A stretch of DNA of 64,000 bases from Marinomonas sp. SBI8L. GTDB lineage: Bacteria; Pseudomonadota; Gammaproteobacteria; Pseudomonadales; Marinomonadaceae. The stretch is taken from the NCBI RefSeq assembly GCF_001624705.1, contig NZ_JSEO01000003.1, forward strand, positions 186,001 to 250,000, in the 5' to 3' direction. The position numbers were made by a program, and so were the translations under genes. The first letter of the stretch is position 1, and each line of letters opens with the position of its first letter. Below are positions 1 to 9,422 of this stretch, in pieces. The notes below the pieces were generated by a model, which made no database searches, was not told the origin of the DNA, and saw only the letters and a program-made list of their open reading frames with translations.

Positions 1-86
1 TGGCGAAAAACAAAGTTGCGATTTTTAGTGTGCAGTTTGCTAGTCGTGATCTTGGCATAGTAGATATGCGTTTAACTTTGGATTAA
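1..86 (+). CDS. C-terminal end of an unidentified protein (cut by window start)
   Basis: The frame starting at base 3 stays open for 27 codons and ends at TAA 84-86, inside the right arm of a hairpin (66-92). The residues (…VAIFSVQFASRDLGIVDMRL…) look like ordinary coding sequence but are too few to identify a family. Frame 1 is also open for 19 codons, so the choice of frame rests on the stop being placed at the hairpin and on the better amino-acid composition. No function can be given. Confidence 0.35.
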   Translation, partial: AKNKVAIFSVQFASRDLGIVDMRLTLD

Positions 87-100
87 ACGCATATTTAAGT
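66..100. terminator. Hairpin between two converging genes
   Basis: The arms ATGCGTTTA (66-74) and TAAACGCAT (84-92) pair perfectly over 9 bp with a 9-nt loop. An AT-rich tail follows on the plus strand but there is no real T-run on either strand. The position between a plus-strand stop (86) and the minus-strand fau stop (108) suggests a shared weak terminator. Confidence 0.4.
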
Positions 101-107
101 ATTTATC

Positions 108-683
108 CTAATTCTTTTTTGTTGAGATATAGAGGCTGTCAGTGGCAATAGCATCAAGCGGGACATCCCAGCTTTCAATTGGCAAAGAATCAACTTTCTG
201 GCAATCATGCGCTAGCCCAACTAAAAGAGACTCTCTGGCTGCAAAGGTTTTATCGTAATAGCCGCCTCCCATGCCTAACCTGCCTCCTAAAATATCAAAG
301 CCAACTAGTGGCATAAAGACAAGTTTCATATCGGCACCCATTAGAGGGTTTTTATCGATAGGCTCTGCAATATTAAATTGGTTTTTTTGCCACTCGCATT
401 CGTTGTGGTAATGAGCAAATACTAGGGTTTCACCATTAAGGCATGGAAGGTAAGTTTTTATACTCTGCTGCCATAACCAATTACAAATATGGTGGGGTGA
501 TATCTCGCCATCATTTGCTAGGTAAAGGGCTACTTTGTCATTAGCCTTAAGCTGAGCTAGAGGTGAGTCAAGGTTTTGTATTAGCTGTTCGAATAGATTA
601 AGTGCAGCGGTTTCTTGTTGTGCTGGAGTAAGGGACTGACGATTTTGTCTTAATTGAGAGCGTAGGTTACTACGAAGAGTCAT
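108..683 (-). CDS. fau: 5-formyltetrahydrofolate cyclo-ligase (5,10-methenyl-THF synthetase)
   Basis: The enzyme converts 5-formyl-THF to 5,10-methenyl-THF using ATP, salvaging folate in the cytoplasm. The signature GGRLGMGGGYYDKTF near residues 130-145 is the nucleotide/folate-binding motif of the 5-FTHF cyclo-ligase family, and the length of 191 aa fits. I start at ATG 683-681 (MTLRSNLRS). A longer reading from 698 would begin inside the 3' end of 6S RNA, which ends around 688. As in other gammaproteobacteria, the gene lies directly downstream of ssrS and is probably co-transcribed with it, the 6S precursor serving as its leader. Confidence 0.92.
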   Translation of the reverse strand: MTLRSNLRSQLRQNRQSLTPAQQETAALNLFEQLIQNLDSPLAQLKANDKVALYLANDGEISPHHICNWLWQQSIKTYLPCLNGETLVFAHYHNECEWQKNQFNIAEPIDKNPLMGADMKLVFMPLVGFDILGGRLGMGGGYYDKTFAARESLLVGLAHDCQKVDSLPIESWDVPLDAIATDSLYISTKKN

Positions 684-687
684 GATA

Positions 688-865
688 GGGTTTCCCAAGT
701 TGCCGCACCGACTATAGGCCTTGAACCCAGTGGTTCAAGGAGGAAAGAATCGAGATTTTTAAGGCTTTCCGACGCACGGACATGCACACCAAACCCACAG
801 ACTCTTTCCAGGAGTATACTCATAGGCTCAAGGGCGTTAAGCCGATTCGTACAACCCAGGAAACG
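688..865 (-). ncRNA. ssrS: 6S RNA
   Basis: 6S RNA binds sigma-70 RNA polymerase in stationary phase. The evidence is positional and structural. It lies between zapA and fau, its conserved place. The 5' end GTTTCC (864-859) pairs with GGAAAC (695-690) at the 3' end to make the closing stem. Near the 3' side sits the family hallmark hairpin CCTTGAACC…GGTTCAAGG (720-741), almost identical to the E. coli one. A TATACT -10 element lies 7 nt before the inferred start. The estimated length of about 178 nt is typical. Both ends are inferred from pairing and may be off by a few bases. Confidence 0.9.
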
Positions 866-870
866 GGCAG

Positions 871-876
871 AGTATA
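871..876 (-). promoter_or_regulatory. -10 element of the ssrS promoter
   Basis: TATACT on the minus strand, 7 nt before the inferred first base of 6S RNA (864-865). The -35 region is A/T-tract DNA with no good TTGACA match, so this is a single-element call. Confidence 0.5.
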
Positions 877-1001
877 ATGTAAAAAAAATAAAAAAACACC
901 AGTGATACGCTTTTTTCAAAGCATTCTAAAACATAAAATGCCTTGGTTGAACGCTTTGTAATCAAGCCTGTTTAAAGCCTGATCAATGAGTTAGTTAAAA
1001 G

Positions 1002-1295
1002 CTAACCCACTTTAGATTTATTTGTTAACGCTGTATCTAATTGAGATGTTAATTCACGTAACTGTTGCTCATTTTTACGTGTGTATTTACGACTAGAAAG
1101 CATGTCGTGAGTAATATTTAGGGCAGCGATAATAGCGATCTTTTCCATACCAATGATTTTGCCGCTCGCTTTAATTTCTCGCATTTGATTATTAAGATAT
1201 TCTGCCGCATCTTGCAGTTCTGACTCATGCCCTTTAGGGCAGCTTATCTTAAATTCTTGACCCAGAATGTCGACTGAGACAGTTGGTTTTTCCAT
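1002..1295 (-). CDS. zapA: Cell division protein ZapA
   Basis: ZapA binds FtsZ and bundles protofilaments at the division ring. The 97-aa protein has the family layout: an N-terminal globular part (MEKPTVSVDILGQEFKISCP, then a conserved LNNQMREIKASGKI / EKIAIIAALNITHD core at about 33-65), then a helical coiled-coil tail rich in E, Q and L. The neighbouring ssrS-fau order supports it. It diverges from prfB; the intervening 145 bp must hold both promoters. Confidence 0.9.
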   Translation of the reverse strand: MEKPTVSVDILGQEFKISCPKGHESELQDAAEYLNNQMREIKASGKIIGMEKIAIIAALNITHDMLSSRKYTRKNEQQLRELTSQLDTALTNKSKVG

Positions 1296-1440
1296 GATGA
1301 TACCTTTTTATTAATCCGGCCTTAAAAAATGGTTTATTTTTAAGCATTGTAAGGCTAATAGGATTTTATGATGCTGGTAAATTCGTTACAATCGCAAGTT
1401 ACGAATATTTACCCTGATTTATAGCAAATTGAAGCCGAGT

Positions 1441-2536
1441 ATGGAAATCAATCCGATCATATCTAAGATAAAAGAACTGTCTGAGCGCTCCCTGACTCTT
1501 AGGGGGTATCTTTGACTATGAAACAAAGCAAGAACGACTTGAAGAAGTAACCCGAGAGCTTGAAGATCCTGATGTCTGGAATGATCCAGATTATGCTCAA
1601 AAGCTAGGGAAGGAACGTGCTGCACTTGAAGCAGTAGTCAGTGTATTAGATACCATGTCTAGTGGCTTAGTAGATGCTAAAGAATTACTAGATATGGCCG
1701 TTGAAGAAGACGATGAAGATTCGGTAGAAGCAGTCACTCTGGAGCTAGAAGAGCTTGAAGCTCAATTAGCTAAGTTAGAGTTTAGACGCATGTTCTCTCA
1801 AGAAATGGACCCAACTAATGCCTTCCTTGATATCCAGGCTGGATCTGGTGGAACAGAGGCTCAAGATTGGGCCAATATGTTGTTGCGTATGTATTTACGT
1901 TGGGGTGAAGATAAAGGTTTTAAAGTTGAGTTGATGGAAGTTTCAGCGGGTGATGTTGCAGGCATAAAATCTGCCACAATTCGCTTTGAAGGCGAGTATG
2001 CCTTTGGTTGGTTAAGAACAGAAACAGGTGTTCATCGCCTTGTTCGAAAATCACCTTTCGACTCGGGTAGTCGCCGCCATACTTCTTTTGCATCAGTATT
2101 TTTATCACCTGAAATTGATGACAATGTAGAAATTGAGATCAACCCAGCTGATATCCGAACCGATACTTATCGTTCGTCTGGTGCTGGTGGTCAGCACGTA
2201 AATACAACAGACTCTGCTGTGCGTATTACACATATGCCAACAGGGATAGTGGTGCAATGTCAGAACCAACGTTCGCAACATGCGAACCGTGACTTTGCCA
2301 TGAAGCAGTTGCGTGCCAAGCTTTATGAGTTTGAAATGAAAAAACGTACAGAAGCAGCACAAGCTGTGGAAGATACAAAATCTGATATCGGGTGGGGCAG
2401 TCAGATACGCTCTTACGTACTAGACTCATCTCGTATTAAAGATTTACGAACCGGTGTTGAAAGCTCAAACACGGGTTCAGTGTTAGACGGAAACCTAGAT
2501 CAATTTATTGTCGCGAGTTTGAAACAAGGCTTATAG
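1441..2536 (+). CDS. prfB: Peptide chain release factor 2, expressed by programmed +1 frameshift
   Basis: RF2 terminates translation at UGA and UAA. Translation starts at ATG 1441 ([15 protein letters not shown]…) and meets an in-frame TGA at 1513-1515 after 24 codons. The upstream context AGGGGGTATCTTTGAC (1501-1516) is the canonical RF2 shift site: an internal Shine-Dalgarno AGGGGG three bases before the slippery CTT, followed by TGA C. After a +1 shift, reading continues from GAC 1514-1516 to TAG 2534-2536. The downstream part carries the SPF anticodon-recognition tripeptide (RKSPFDSG) and the catalytic GGQ (SGAGGQHVN). The mature product is about 365 aa, normal for RF2. lysS follows, the usual prfB-lysS order. 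Confidence 0.96.
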
Positions 2537-2590
2537 CTTAATCTGAACTACCACGACTAAAACATTTTTAAGATGAGAATTTAAAACACC

Positions 2591-4090
2591 ATGGCCAATG
2601 AAAACAGCCCAGAACAAAGCGCTACTGAAGATAATAAATTGATTGCAGAGCGCCGTGCTAAATTAAATAGCATTCGTGAGCAAAGAAATGCTTACCCTAA
2701 CGATTTCCGTCGTGATGCTTATGCAGAAGATTTACAAAAAGAATTCGCAGATAAAGAAAAACCAGAACTTGAAGCCTTAGATCATAAGGTAAGTATTGCG
2801 GGCCGTATTGTGCGTAACCGTGGTGCTTTCATGTTACTTCAAGACATGTCTGGTCAGATCCAAGCTTATGTAAACCGTAAAGCTTTAAGCCCTGAATTAC
2901 TTGCGGATCAAAAAACTTGGGATCTAGGTGACATTGTTGGTATTAAAGGCCCTGTGCATAAATCGGGTAAAGGTGACCTTTATGTGGATATGCAAGAAGC
3001 TGTTTTATTAACTAAGGCGTTGCGTCCATTACCTGATAAGCATAAAGGCTTGGCAGATATGGAAACTCGCTACCGTCAGCGTTACGTTGACCTTATTGTG
3101 AACGAAGAGTCTCGTAAGACTTTCCAAATGCGTTCACAAATCGTGTCTACAATTCGTCGTTTCCTTGAAGATCGTCGTTTTACTGAAGTTGAAACACCTA
3201 TGATGCAAACGATTCCAGGTGGTGCTTCTGCACGTCCTTTCGTGACTCATCATAATGCGATGGATATGCAAATGTTCTTACGTATAGCGCCTGAACTTTA
3301 TTTAAAGCGTTTGGTTGTAGGTGGTTTTGAGCGAGTTTTCGAAATTAACCGTAACTTCAGAAACGAAGGTGTTTCAACTCGTCATAACCCAGAATTTACT
3401 ATGATAGAGTTTTACCAAGCTTATGCAGATTACAAGGATCTAATGGATCTGACAGAAGATATGCTGCGTGATGTTGCTGAAAAAGTGCTAGGTACAACTA
3501 AGGTAACTTATCAAGGTTCTGAGTATGATTTTGGTGCGCCATTTGTTCGTATGACAATGGTTGAGTCTATTTTGCACTATAACCCTGAATTAACTGAAGC
3601 AGATATCAGTACGCTGGAAGCAGCGACAGAAGTTGCTAAAAAGCTTGGTATTCAGGTTAAGCCTATTTGGGGGCTTGGTAAGCTACAGACTGAGATTTTT
3701 GAAGAGACAGCTGAATCTAAGTTAGACCAGCCAACTTTCATCACAGCTTATCCTGCAGAAGTATCTCCTTTGGCTCGCCGTAATGATGATAACCCTTTCA
3801 TTACTGATCGTTTTGAGTTCTTCGTGGGTGGTCGTGAGATTGCAAACGGTTTCTCTGAGCTTAACGACCCAGAAGATCAAGCGGATCGCTTTAATAAGCA
3901 GGTTGCTGAGAAGGATGCTGGTGATGATGAGGCTATGCATTTTGATGCCGATTACATTAATGCCCTTGAGCATGGTCTTCCGCCAACCGCTGGTGAAGGT
4001 ATTGGTATCGACCGTTTGGTTATGTTGTTTACCGATGCGCCTTCTATCCGTGACGTTATCTTGTTCCCGCATATGCGTCGCCAAGACTAG
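2591..4090 (+). CDS. lysS: Lysyl-tRNA synthetase, class II
   Basis: The enzyme charges tRNA-Lys with lysine. The 499-aa protein has an N-terminal OB-fold anticodon-binding domain (about 60-170, with the [15 protein letters not shown] core) and a class II catalytic domain with motif 2 ([26 protein letters not shown], cut here into parts: FRNEG…HNPEFT) and the C-terminal motif 3 [11 protein letters not shown]. Only 54 bp separate it from prfB, and a strong terminator follows, so the two likely form one unit. The ribosome-binding site before ATG 2591 is weak. Confidence 0.96.
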   Translation: MANENSPEQSATEDNKLIAERRAKLNSIREQRNAYPNDFRRDAYAEDLQKEFADKEKPELEALDHKVSIAGRIVRNRGAFMLLQDMSGQIQAYVNRKALSPELLADQKTWDLGDIVGIKGPVHKSGKGDLYVDMQEAVLLTKALRPLPDKHKGLADMETRYRQRYVDLIVNEESRKTFQMRSQIVSTIRRFLEDRRFTEVETPMMQTIPGGASARPFVTHHNAMDMQMFLRIAPELYLKRLVVGGFERVFEINRNFRNEGVSTRHNPEFTMIEFYQAYADYKDLMDLTEDMLRDVAEKVLGTTKVTYQGSEYDFGAPFVRMTMVESILHYNPELTEADISTLEAATEVAKKLGIQVKPIWGLGKLQTEIFEETAESKLDQPTFITAYPAEVSPLARRNDDNPFITDRFEFFVGGREIANGFSELNDPEDQADRFNKQVAEKDAGDDEAMHFDADYINALEHGLPPTAGEGIGIDRLVMLFTDAPSIRDVILFPHMRRQD

Positions 4091-4113
4091 TCTAGAGTGC
4101 TTTAACGTTAAAC

Positions 4114-4145
4114 AATAAGGCCTCTTTTGAGGCCTTATTTATTTC
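4114..4145 (+). terminator. Rho-independent terminator after lysS
   Basis: A perfect 11-bp stem, AATAAGGCCTC (4114-4124) with GAGGCCTTATT (4129-4139), has a 4-nt TTTT loop and a T-rich tail. It separates prfB-lysS from hisC. Confidence 0.85.
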
Positions 4146-4213
4146 TAATACCGTTTTAAATATAGGATTAGCCCAAGTGCAGAATAGGCGCCTGGGTTCA
4201 TTTGGAGAGGATA

Positions 4214-5290
4214 ATGAGCCGTTTTTGGACCAATAAAATCGCAAACCTAGACCCTTATGTGCCAGGTGAGCAGCCACAAGATAAGCAATATATAAAGCTT
4301 AATACCAATGAAAGCCCTTATGGGCCTTCACCTAAAGCTATTGCTGCTATGCAAGAGCAAGTAAGTGATGATTTACGTTTATATCCAGACCCTAACTGCA
4401 TGCAGCTTAAAACAGCACTTGCAAATGCGTATGAGCTAGATACGAATCAAGTATTTGTAGGTAATGGTTCTGACGAGGTGCTGGCATTGGCATTTATGGG
4501 GTACTTCACTTCAAATGAAGGGCAGGCTAAACCGCTCGCTTTTGCAGATATTACTTATAGTTTTTATAAGGTTTATGCCAACTTGTATGGTATTGAACCT
4601 AAGTTGATTCCTTTAACCGATAATTTTGATATTGATATCAAACATTATCAAGATTTAGATGTGTCAGGTGTGGTTATTACTAACCCGAACGCTCCAACAG
4701 GTAAGGCATTGCCTTTGGCTGATATCGAGCAAGTTCTGATTGCTAACCCAGATAAGGTGGTATTAGTCGATGAGGCCTATGTTGATTTTGGTGCGCAAAG
4801 TGCGGTGACTCTAGTTAATCAATATGCAAACTTGTTAGTGGTACAAACCTTGTCTAAATCACGTGCTTTGGCGGGTATTCGTGTTGGTTACGCGCTAGGT
4901 CACCCTGATTTGATAGAAGGCTTAGAGAGGCTAAAAAATTCTTTTAACAGTTATCCTATTGATAGAGTTGCGCTTGCAGGCGCTGCTGCATCTGTTGAAG
5001 ACAGCGATTACCTTGCTGACTTATGTAATAAAACGATCAAAACACGAGGCGTGACGACTGAAGCGCTTGAAGCACTTGGTTTTTCAATCATTCCATCTTC
5101 AACTAACTTTGTATTTGTTACTCACCCAGATTACGAAGCAGAAAATATCTATCTGGCATTAAAAGAGGCCGGTGTTCTTGTTAGATACTTTGGTAAGAAA
5201 GCTAGGATTGATCAATACCTTCGAATTACCATAGGTACTGATGATGAAATGGCTGTATTGGTTACCGCTTTGAAAACAATTTGTTCTTAG
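4214..5290 (+). CDS. hisC: Histidinol-phosphate aminotransferase
   Basis: A PLP enzyme of histidine biosynthesis, fold type I. I see LNTNESPYGPSPKA near the N-terminus (substrate/PLP loop), NPNAPTGKALPL (the conserved Asn that contacts PLP), VDEAYVDFG (Asp of the PLP pyridine) and the lysine motif TLSKSRALAGIRVGYA. I start at ATG 4214 (MSRFWTN) because GGAGAGG (4204-4210) sits just upstream; the gene is 358 aa. It stands alone here and not in a his operon, which is common in pseudomonad relatives. A terminator closes it on both sides. Confidence 0.92.
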   Translation: MSRFWTNKIANLDPYVPGEQPQDKQYIKLNTNESPYGPSPKAIAAMQEQVSDDLRLYPDPNCMQLKTALANAYELDTNQVFVGNGSDEVLALAFMGYFTSNEGQAKPLAFADITYSFYKVYANLYGIEPKLIPLTDNFDIDIKHYQDLDVSGVVITNPNAPTGKALPLADIEQVLIANPDKVVLVDEAYVDFGAQSAVTLVNQYANLLVVQTLSKSRALAGIRVGYALGHPDLIEGLERLKNSFNSYPIDRVALAGAAASVEDSDYLADLCNKTIKTRGVTTEALEALGFSIIPSSTNFVFVTHPDYEAENIYLALKEAGVLVRYFGKKARIDQYLRITIGTDDEMAVLVTALKTICS

Positions 5291-5346
5291 AAAAAAAAGG
5301 CTCTAGTTGCTCTGATTTTTAATTAGAGCTTAGAGCCATTTTTTTA
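5291..5346. terminator. Bidirectional terminator between hisC and dxs
   Basis: Outer arms GGCTCTA (5299-5305) and TAGAGCC (5331-5337) and inner arms GCTCT / AGAGC form a bulged hairpin. An A-run (5291-5298) on one side and a T-run (5339-5345) on the other make it work in both directions for the converging hisC and dxs. Confidence 0.8.
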
Positions 5347-5373
5347 TAAAAAAGTATATCTGCTTGCCTGAGT

Positions 5374-7299
5374 TTATAGTTCAACAGCAGGCATAACTTG
5401 AGCCTTTTTTAGGCTTTCGACCTTATCCTCAATTTGTTTTTGAATCCCATCTTTATCAAGACCGACACGTTTAAGCATAGCACTGTGACTTGCATGTTCT
5501 TCATATTGATCAGGCAGTCCAATGTGTAAAGTTGGGCATTGGATATTTTTAGATAGTAAGAACTCACTTACAGCAGAACCTGCACCACCCATAACTGCAT
5601 TCTCTTCTATGGTAACAATAAGCTTATCGCCAGCTAATTTTAGCAGTGACGCTTCATCAAGAGGCTTAACAAAACGCATATCCAGTAAAGTTGCATCGAG
5701 TGCCTCAGCAGCTTGCATTGCTGTATGAGTCGGGCTACCAAAACCACAGATCAGAATATTTGCTTGCCCTGTGTGTAAAGTGCGAGATTTACCGATTGTT
5801 AAGGTGTTTAGACCTGAATCAATATTAGCACCAATACCTGTTCCTCTAGGATAGCGAACCGCTGCTGGACCTTTGTATTCATAACCTGTATGCAGCATCT
5901 TACGACATTCATCTTCATCTGATGGTGCCATAACAAGCATGTTGGGAATGCATCGTAAATAACTGAGGTCATAAACCCCGGCATGGGTAGGACCATCTTC
6001 ACCAACCAAACCTGCTCTATCTATTGCAAATAGCACATCAAGATTTTGCAGCGCCACATCGTGAATTAGCTGATCGTAGGCTCTTTGTAAAAAGGTGGAA
6101 TAAATGGCGACAACAGGTTTTACGCCATCACAAGCCATACCTGCAGCCAGTGTGACAGCATGTTGCTCAGCAATAGCGACATCGAAATAGCGATCAGGGA
6201 AACGCTCAGAAAACTCGATTAAGTCTGAACCTTCTTTCATGGCAGGTGTAATTGCCATTAAGCTTTCATCTTGTTCTGCGGCATCGCATAACCAGCGCCC
6301 AAAAATATTACTGTATTTAGGCTTGCTCTTAGTGTTTTCTGATTTTACTTGCGTTGCTGGCTCAGATTCAGGTTCTATTTTATTAATCGCATGGTAGCCA
6401 ATAGGGTCGCCTTCAGCAGGTTCAAAGCCTTTGCCCTTTTGGGTAATAACATGCAAAAGCTGAGGTCCAGATCTGTCTTTCATGTTAGAGATAGTGGTCA
6501 GTAGAAGGTCAATATCATGACCATCAATAGGACCGATATAATTAAAACCTAACTCCTCAAACAAAGTGCCAGGAGCAACCATGCCTTTCATATGCTCTTC
6601 TGCTTTACGGGCAAGTTCTAACGCTGAAGGGAGGCCTTTTAAAACTTTTCGGCCACTTTCACGCACAGTATCATAGGTTTTACTGGCCCAAATACGGGCA
6701 AAGTATTTAGATAAAGCACCAACAGGCTTAGAGATGGACATTTTGTTGTCATTCAATATGACCATCATGTCGGCATTCACATCACCAGCATGATTCAATG
6801 CTTCAAATGCCATGCCTGCTGACATTGCGCCATCACCGATAATTGCAACAGCCTTACGGTCAATCCCCATACGGTTAGCGGCTATCGACATGCCTAACGC
6901 AGCGCCGATTGAGGTACTTGAATGGCCAACTCCAAAAGTGTCGAATTCACTTTCATCTCTTTTAGGAAAGCCTGAAATCCCATGTTCGTGACGAATATTG
7001 AGTAGCTCTTCACGTCTACCTGTCAAAATTTTATGCGGGTAAGTCTGATGGCCCACATCCCAGACTAGTCTATCGTCGGGTGTGTTATAGATATAGTGAA
7101 GCGCAACAGTAAGCTCTATGACCCCAAGACCTGCGCCAAAGTGCCCACCAGTTTGCCCAACACTGTACAGCATAAATTCACGTAACTGTCTGACAAGCAC
7201 AGTCAGCTGATCTTTAGATAGCTCTCTTAAATCAGCAGGTGAGTTGATTTGGTCTAATAACGGCGTACTAGGACGCTGCGTTGGAATTTCTTCGAACAT
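5374..7299 (-). CDS. dxs: 1-deoxy-D-xylulose-5-phosphate synthase
   Basis: A ThDP enzyme that condenses pyruvate and glyceraldehyde-3-phosphate, the first step of the MEP isoprenoid pathway. Visible motifs: [18 protein letters not shown], the ThDP-binding stretch [18 protein letters not shown]…[17 protein letters not shown] with the catalytic Glu, and [15 protein letters not shown] in the transketolase pyrimidine domain. The length, 641 aa, is normal. I use ATG at 7299; a TTG two codons earlier is the alternative, and neither has a strong ribosome site. It is the last gene of xseB-ispA-dxs, 47 bp after ispA. Confidence 0.96.
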   Translation of the reverse strand: MFEEIPTQRPSTPLLDQINSPADLRELSKDQLTVLVRQLREFMLYSVGQTGGHFGAGLGVIELTVALHYIYNTPDDRLVWDVGHQTYPHKILTGRREELLNIRHEHGISGFPKRDESEFDTFGVGHSSTSIGAALGMSIAANRMGIDRKAVAIIGDGAMSAGMAFEALNHAGDVNADMMVILNDNKMSISKPVGALSKYFARIWASKTYDTVRESGRKVLKGLPSALELARKAEEHMKGMVAPGTLFEELGFNYIGPIDGHDIDLLLTTISNMKDRSGPQLLHVITQKGKGFEPAEGDPIGYHAINKIEPESEPATQVKSENTKSKPKYSNIFGRWLCDAAEQDESLMAITPAMKEGSDLIEFSERFPDRYFDVAIAEQHAVTLAAGMACDGVKPVVAIYSTFLQRAYDQLIHDVALQNLDVLFAIDRAGLVGEDGPTHAGVYDLSYLRCIPNMLVMAPSDEDECRKMLHTGYEYKGPAAVRYPRGTGIGANIDSGLNTLTIGKSRTLHTGQANILICGFGSPTHTAMQAAEALDATLLDMRFVKPLDEASLLKLAGDKLIVTIEENAVMGGAGSAVSEFLLSKNIQCPTLHIGLPDQYEEHASHSAMLKRVGLDKDGIQKQIEDKVESLKKAQVMPAVEL

Positions 7300-7346
7300 G
7301 GACAAGTTATTTTTTCACTTTAATGTCAAATTGGCGCGCTAGTATA

Positions 7347-8228
7347 TCAGTGGTTACGGTCAATAATATAGTTAGCTAGCTCTGTTAATGGTCGGCTTTT
7401 GTCACCAAACTCAGTTATTTGTTCAAGCGCTTCTTGATGAAGTCTTAAAACTAAAGCCTTTGCGCCATCTAACCCTAACAATTTAGGGTAAGTTGCTTTA
7501 TTGGCTTCAGCATCTGAAAACTGTGTTTTGCCTAAGGTTTCAGTATCGCTTGTTAGATCAATAATATCGTCTTGTACTTGAAAGGCTAATCCTATTGCGT
7601 GAGCATAAGCATCTAATTTAGCTAATACCTCTGGATTCGGGTTAGCTGTGGATAATGCTCCCATTCTAACGCTGGCTTTAATAAGGGCGCCAGTTTTATG
7701 AAGATGCATTAGCTCTAACTCTGCAAGGCTAATGTTCTTGTTCTCAGAACTAAGATCAATCATTTGACCCGTGATCATGCCATGACGCCCAGATGCCTTG
7801 GTTAGCTCTTGAATAAGGGTTAATTGCTTATCTGTATTTTTTAGCTCTGCTTGGGATAATAGTTCAAAAGCAAAGGTTTGCAGTGCATCGCCTGCTAAAA
7901 TTGCCGTCGCCTCGTCAAATTGTATATGACAGGTTGGCTTTCCACGCCTAAGATTATCATCATCCATAGCAGGTAAATCGTCATGAATAAGAGAGTATGC
8001 ATGGATAGATTCTATACTTGCAGCAGCCGCGTCAGTTAGAGATGAAATCTCACCAACAAGCTGAGCGCTGGCATAAGTTAGCATAGGGCGAATTCGCTTA
8101 CCGCCATTAAAAAGGCTGTAACGCATAGCATTATGTAGTTGATTTGCAGCTTCATAATCGCTAAGTTGTTGTTCTAAATATTGATCGACACGGTCTTGAG
8201 TATAAGTAGAAAATTGCTTTAGGTTCAC
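7347..8228 (-). CDS. ispA: (2E,6E)-farnesyl diphosphate synthase
   Basis: A polyprenyl synthase that adds IPP to DMAPP and GPP to make FPP. Both aspartate-rich motifs are present: DDLPAMDDDNLRRGKPT (FARM) and VQDDIIDLTSD (SARM). GGKRIRPML near residue 42 binds the pyrophosphate. The gene starts with GTG at 8228-8226, whose bases overlap the xseB stop TGA by three nucleotides (GTGA), an arrangement typical of translational coupling. The length of 293 aa is normal. Confidence 0.95.
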   Translation of the reverse strand: MNLKQFSTYTQDRVDQYLEQQLSDYEAANQLHNAMRYSLFNGGKRIRPMLTYASAQLVGEISSLTDAAAASIESIHAYSLIHDDLPAMDDDNLRRGKPTCHIQFDEATAILAGDALQTFAFELLSQAELKNTDKQLTLIQELTKASGRHGMITGQMIDLSSENKNISLAELELMHLHKTGALIKASVRMGALSTANPNPEVLAKLDAYAHAIGLAFQVQDDIIDLTSDTETLGKTQFSDAEANKATYPKLLGLDGAKALVLRLHQEALEQITEFGDKSRPLTELANYIIDRNH

Positions 8229-8467
8229 TGATTAGATTCCGGATCAAAAGGCTCTAAGCTTTCATTGCCTTGTTGTTCAAGCAAAATTTGTACTTTTTGC
8301 TCTGCTTGAGTGAGCACTGTTTGACAGTCTTTACTAAGTTTGACACCTTTTTCAAATGCTTTTAAAGCATCTTCTAAGGATAATTGATTTGACTCTAATT
8401 GACTGACAATGCTGTCTAATTCGACCAAATTATCTTCGAAGTGTCGAACGCTGGTTTTACGTGACAT
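8225..8467 (-). CDS. xseB: Exodeoxyribonuclease VII small subunit
   Basis: XseB partners with XseA in a single-strand exonuclease. The 80-aa protein has the family core FEDNLVELDSIVSQLESNQLSLEDALKAFEKG (here residues 10-41, quoted as FEDNLVELD…LSLEDALKAFEKG), which is helical and acidic. It is the first gene of the xseB-ispA-dxs operon and ends inside the ispA start codon. Confidence 0.93.
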   Translation of the reverse strand: MSRKTSVRHFEDNLVELDSIVSQLESNQLSLEDALKAFEKGVKLSKDCQTVLTQAEQKVQILLEQQGNESLEPFDPESNQ

Positions 8468-8636
8468 GGCTAGCTCTCTTTAAAAGACTACATTTTGTAA
8501 CAGAAAATTGAAAATTCTTCGAGCTTTCTGTCGTAAGTAATACAAAAATCTAGAGTAAGGGTCTAACCCTATCTCGTTACTTTAGTTTAGAATTGTACCA
8601 AGTTTGACATAGCAATCTACTCGTTAGGAGACTAGT

Positions 8637-9392
8637 TTGGATTTAGCAACGTTAGTCGGTTTGATTGGATCATTTGCGATCATCATTTCGGCAATCATAT
8701 TAGGTGGATCTGCAGGGATGTTTTTGGATCCTGCATCTATCCTGATTGTTTTAATAGGTTCTACCTTTGTTGTATTAATGCAATATCCTCTGAGTCAGTT
8801 CCTTGGCGCAGGTAAAGTCGCAGCGAAAGCCTTTATGTTCAAGAGTGTTCCTCTTGATGCACTTATTGATGAAATTTTTAACCTTGCCGATGCTGCTCGT
8901 AAAGGGGGCCTATTGTCATTGGAAGGCATGGATGTGAGTCACCCTTTTATGTCTAAGGGGATTCAGATGCTAGTGGATGGCCACGACGGTTCTGTGGTCA
9001 AAAGCCAGATGAATAAAGATATGAAAATGGCATTTGAACGCCATGATGCTGGTGCAAAAGTATTTAAAGCTTTTGGTGATACTGGTCCTGCGATGGGGAT
9101 GATAGGAACACTGATTGGTTTGGTACAGATGCTTGCAAACATGGATGATCCTAAGTCCATCGGTCCTGCGATGGCGGTTGCGCTTCTAACAACCCTCTAT
9201 GGCGCCATGTTGGCGAATATGTTTGCCCTACCTATACAAGCTAAGCTTGAGAAGCGTGCTAATGAAGAATTAATGGCACAACAACTAATTATTGATGCTC
9301 TGCTTGCTATTCAAGCTGGTCAAAACCCTCGTGTAATTGACGGTTTATTGAAAACCTATATTGCCGAAGGCAAACGTATTGAACGTGAATAA
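8637..9392 (+). CDS. pomA: Flagellar motor stator protein PomA (sodium type, MotA family)
   Basis: PomA forms the stator channel with PomB and pushes on the rotor. The 251-aa product has the MotA/PomA layout: two N-terminal membrane segments (about 5-50), a cytoplasmic loop, and two more near 150-200 (GPAMGMIGTLIGLVQMLANMDDP is the family signature, cited in part). Its length matches PomA (about 253) better than proton-type MotA (about 295). It starts at TTG 8637; AGGAG (8626-8630) six bases upstream supports this start. pomB follows after 30 bp. Confidence 0.92.
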   Translation: MDLATLVGLIGSFAIIISAIILGGSAGMFLDPASILIVLIGSTFVVLMQYPLSQFLGAGKVAAKAFMFKSVPLDALIDEIFNLADAARKGGLLSLEGMDVSHPFMSKGIQMLVDGHDGSVVKSQMNKDMKMAFERHDAGAKVFKAFGDTGPAMGMIGTLIGLVQMLANMDDPKSIGPAMAVALLTTLYGAMLANMFALPIQAKLEKRANEELMAQQLIIDALLAIQAGQNPRVIDGLLKTYIAEGKRIERE

Positions 9393-9422
9393 AAGCAATT
9401 TAGCTGCTGGATAACCTAACTC

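Noticed and set aside
680-919. A 79-codon minus-strand frame as a protein gene
   Set aside because: It lies over the 6S RNA, has no ribosome site, and its predicted peptide matches no family.
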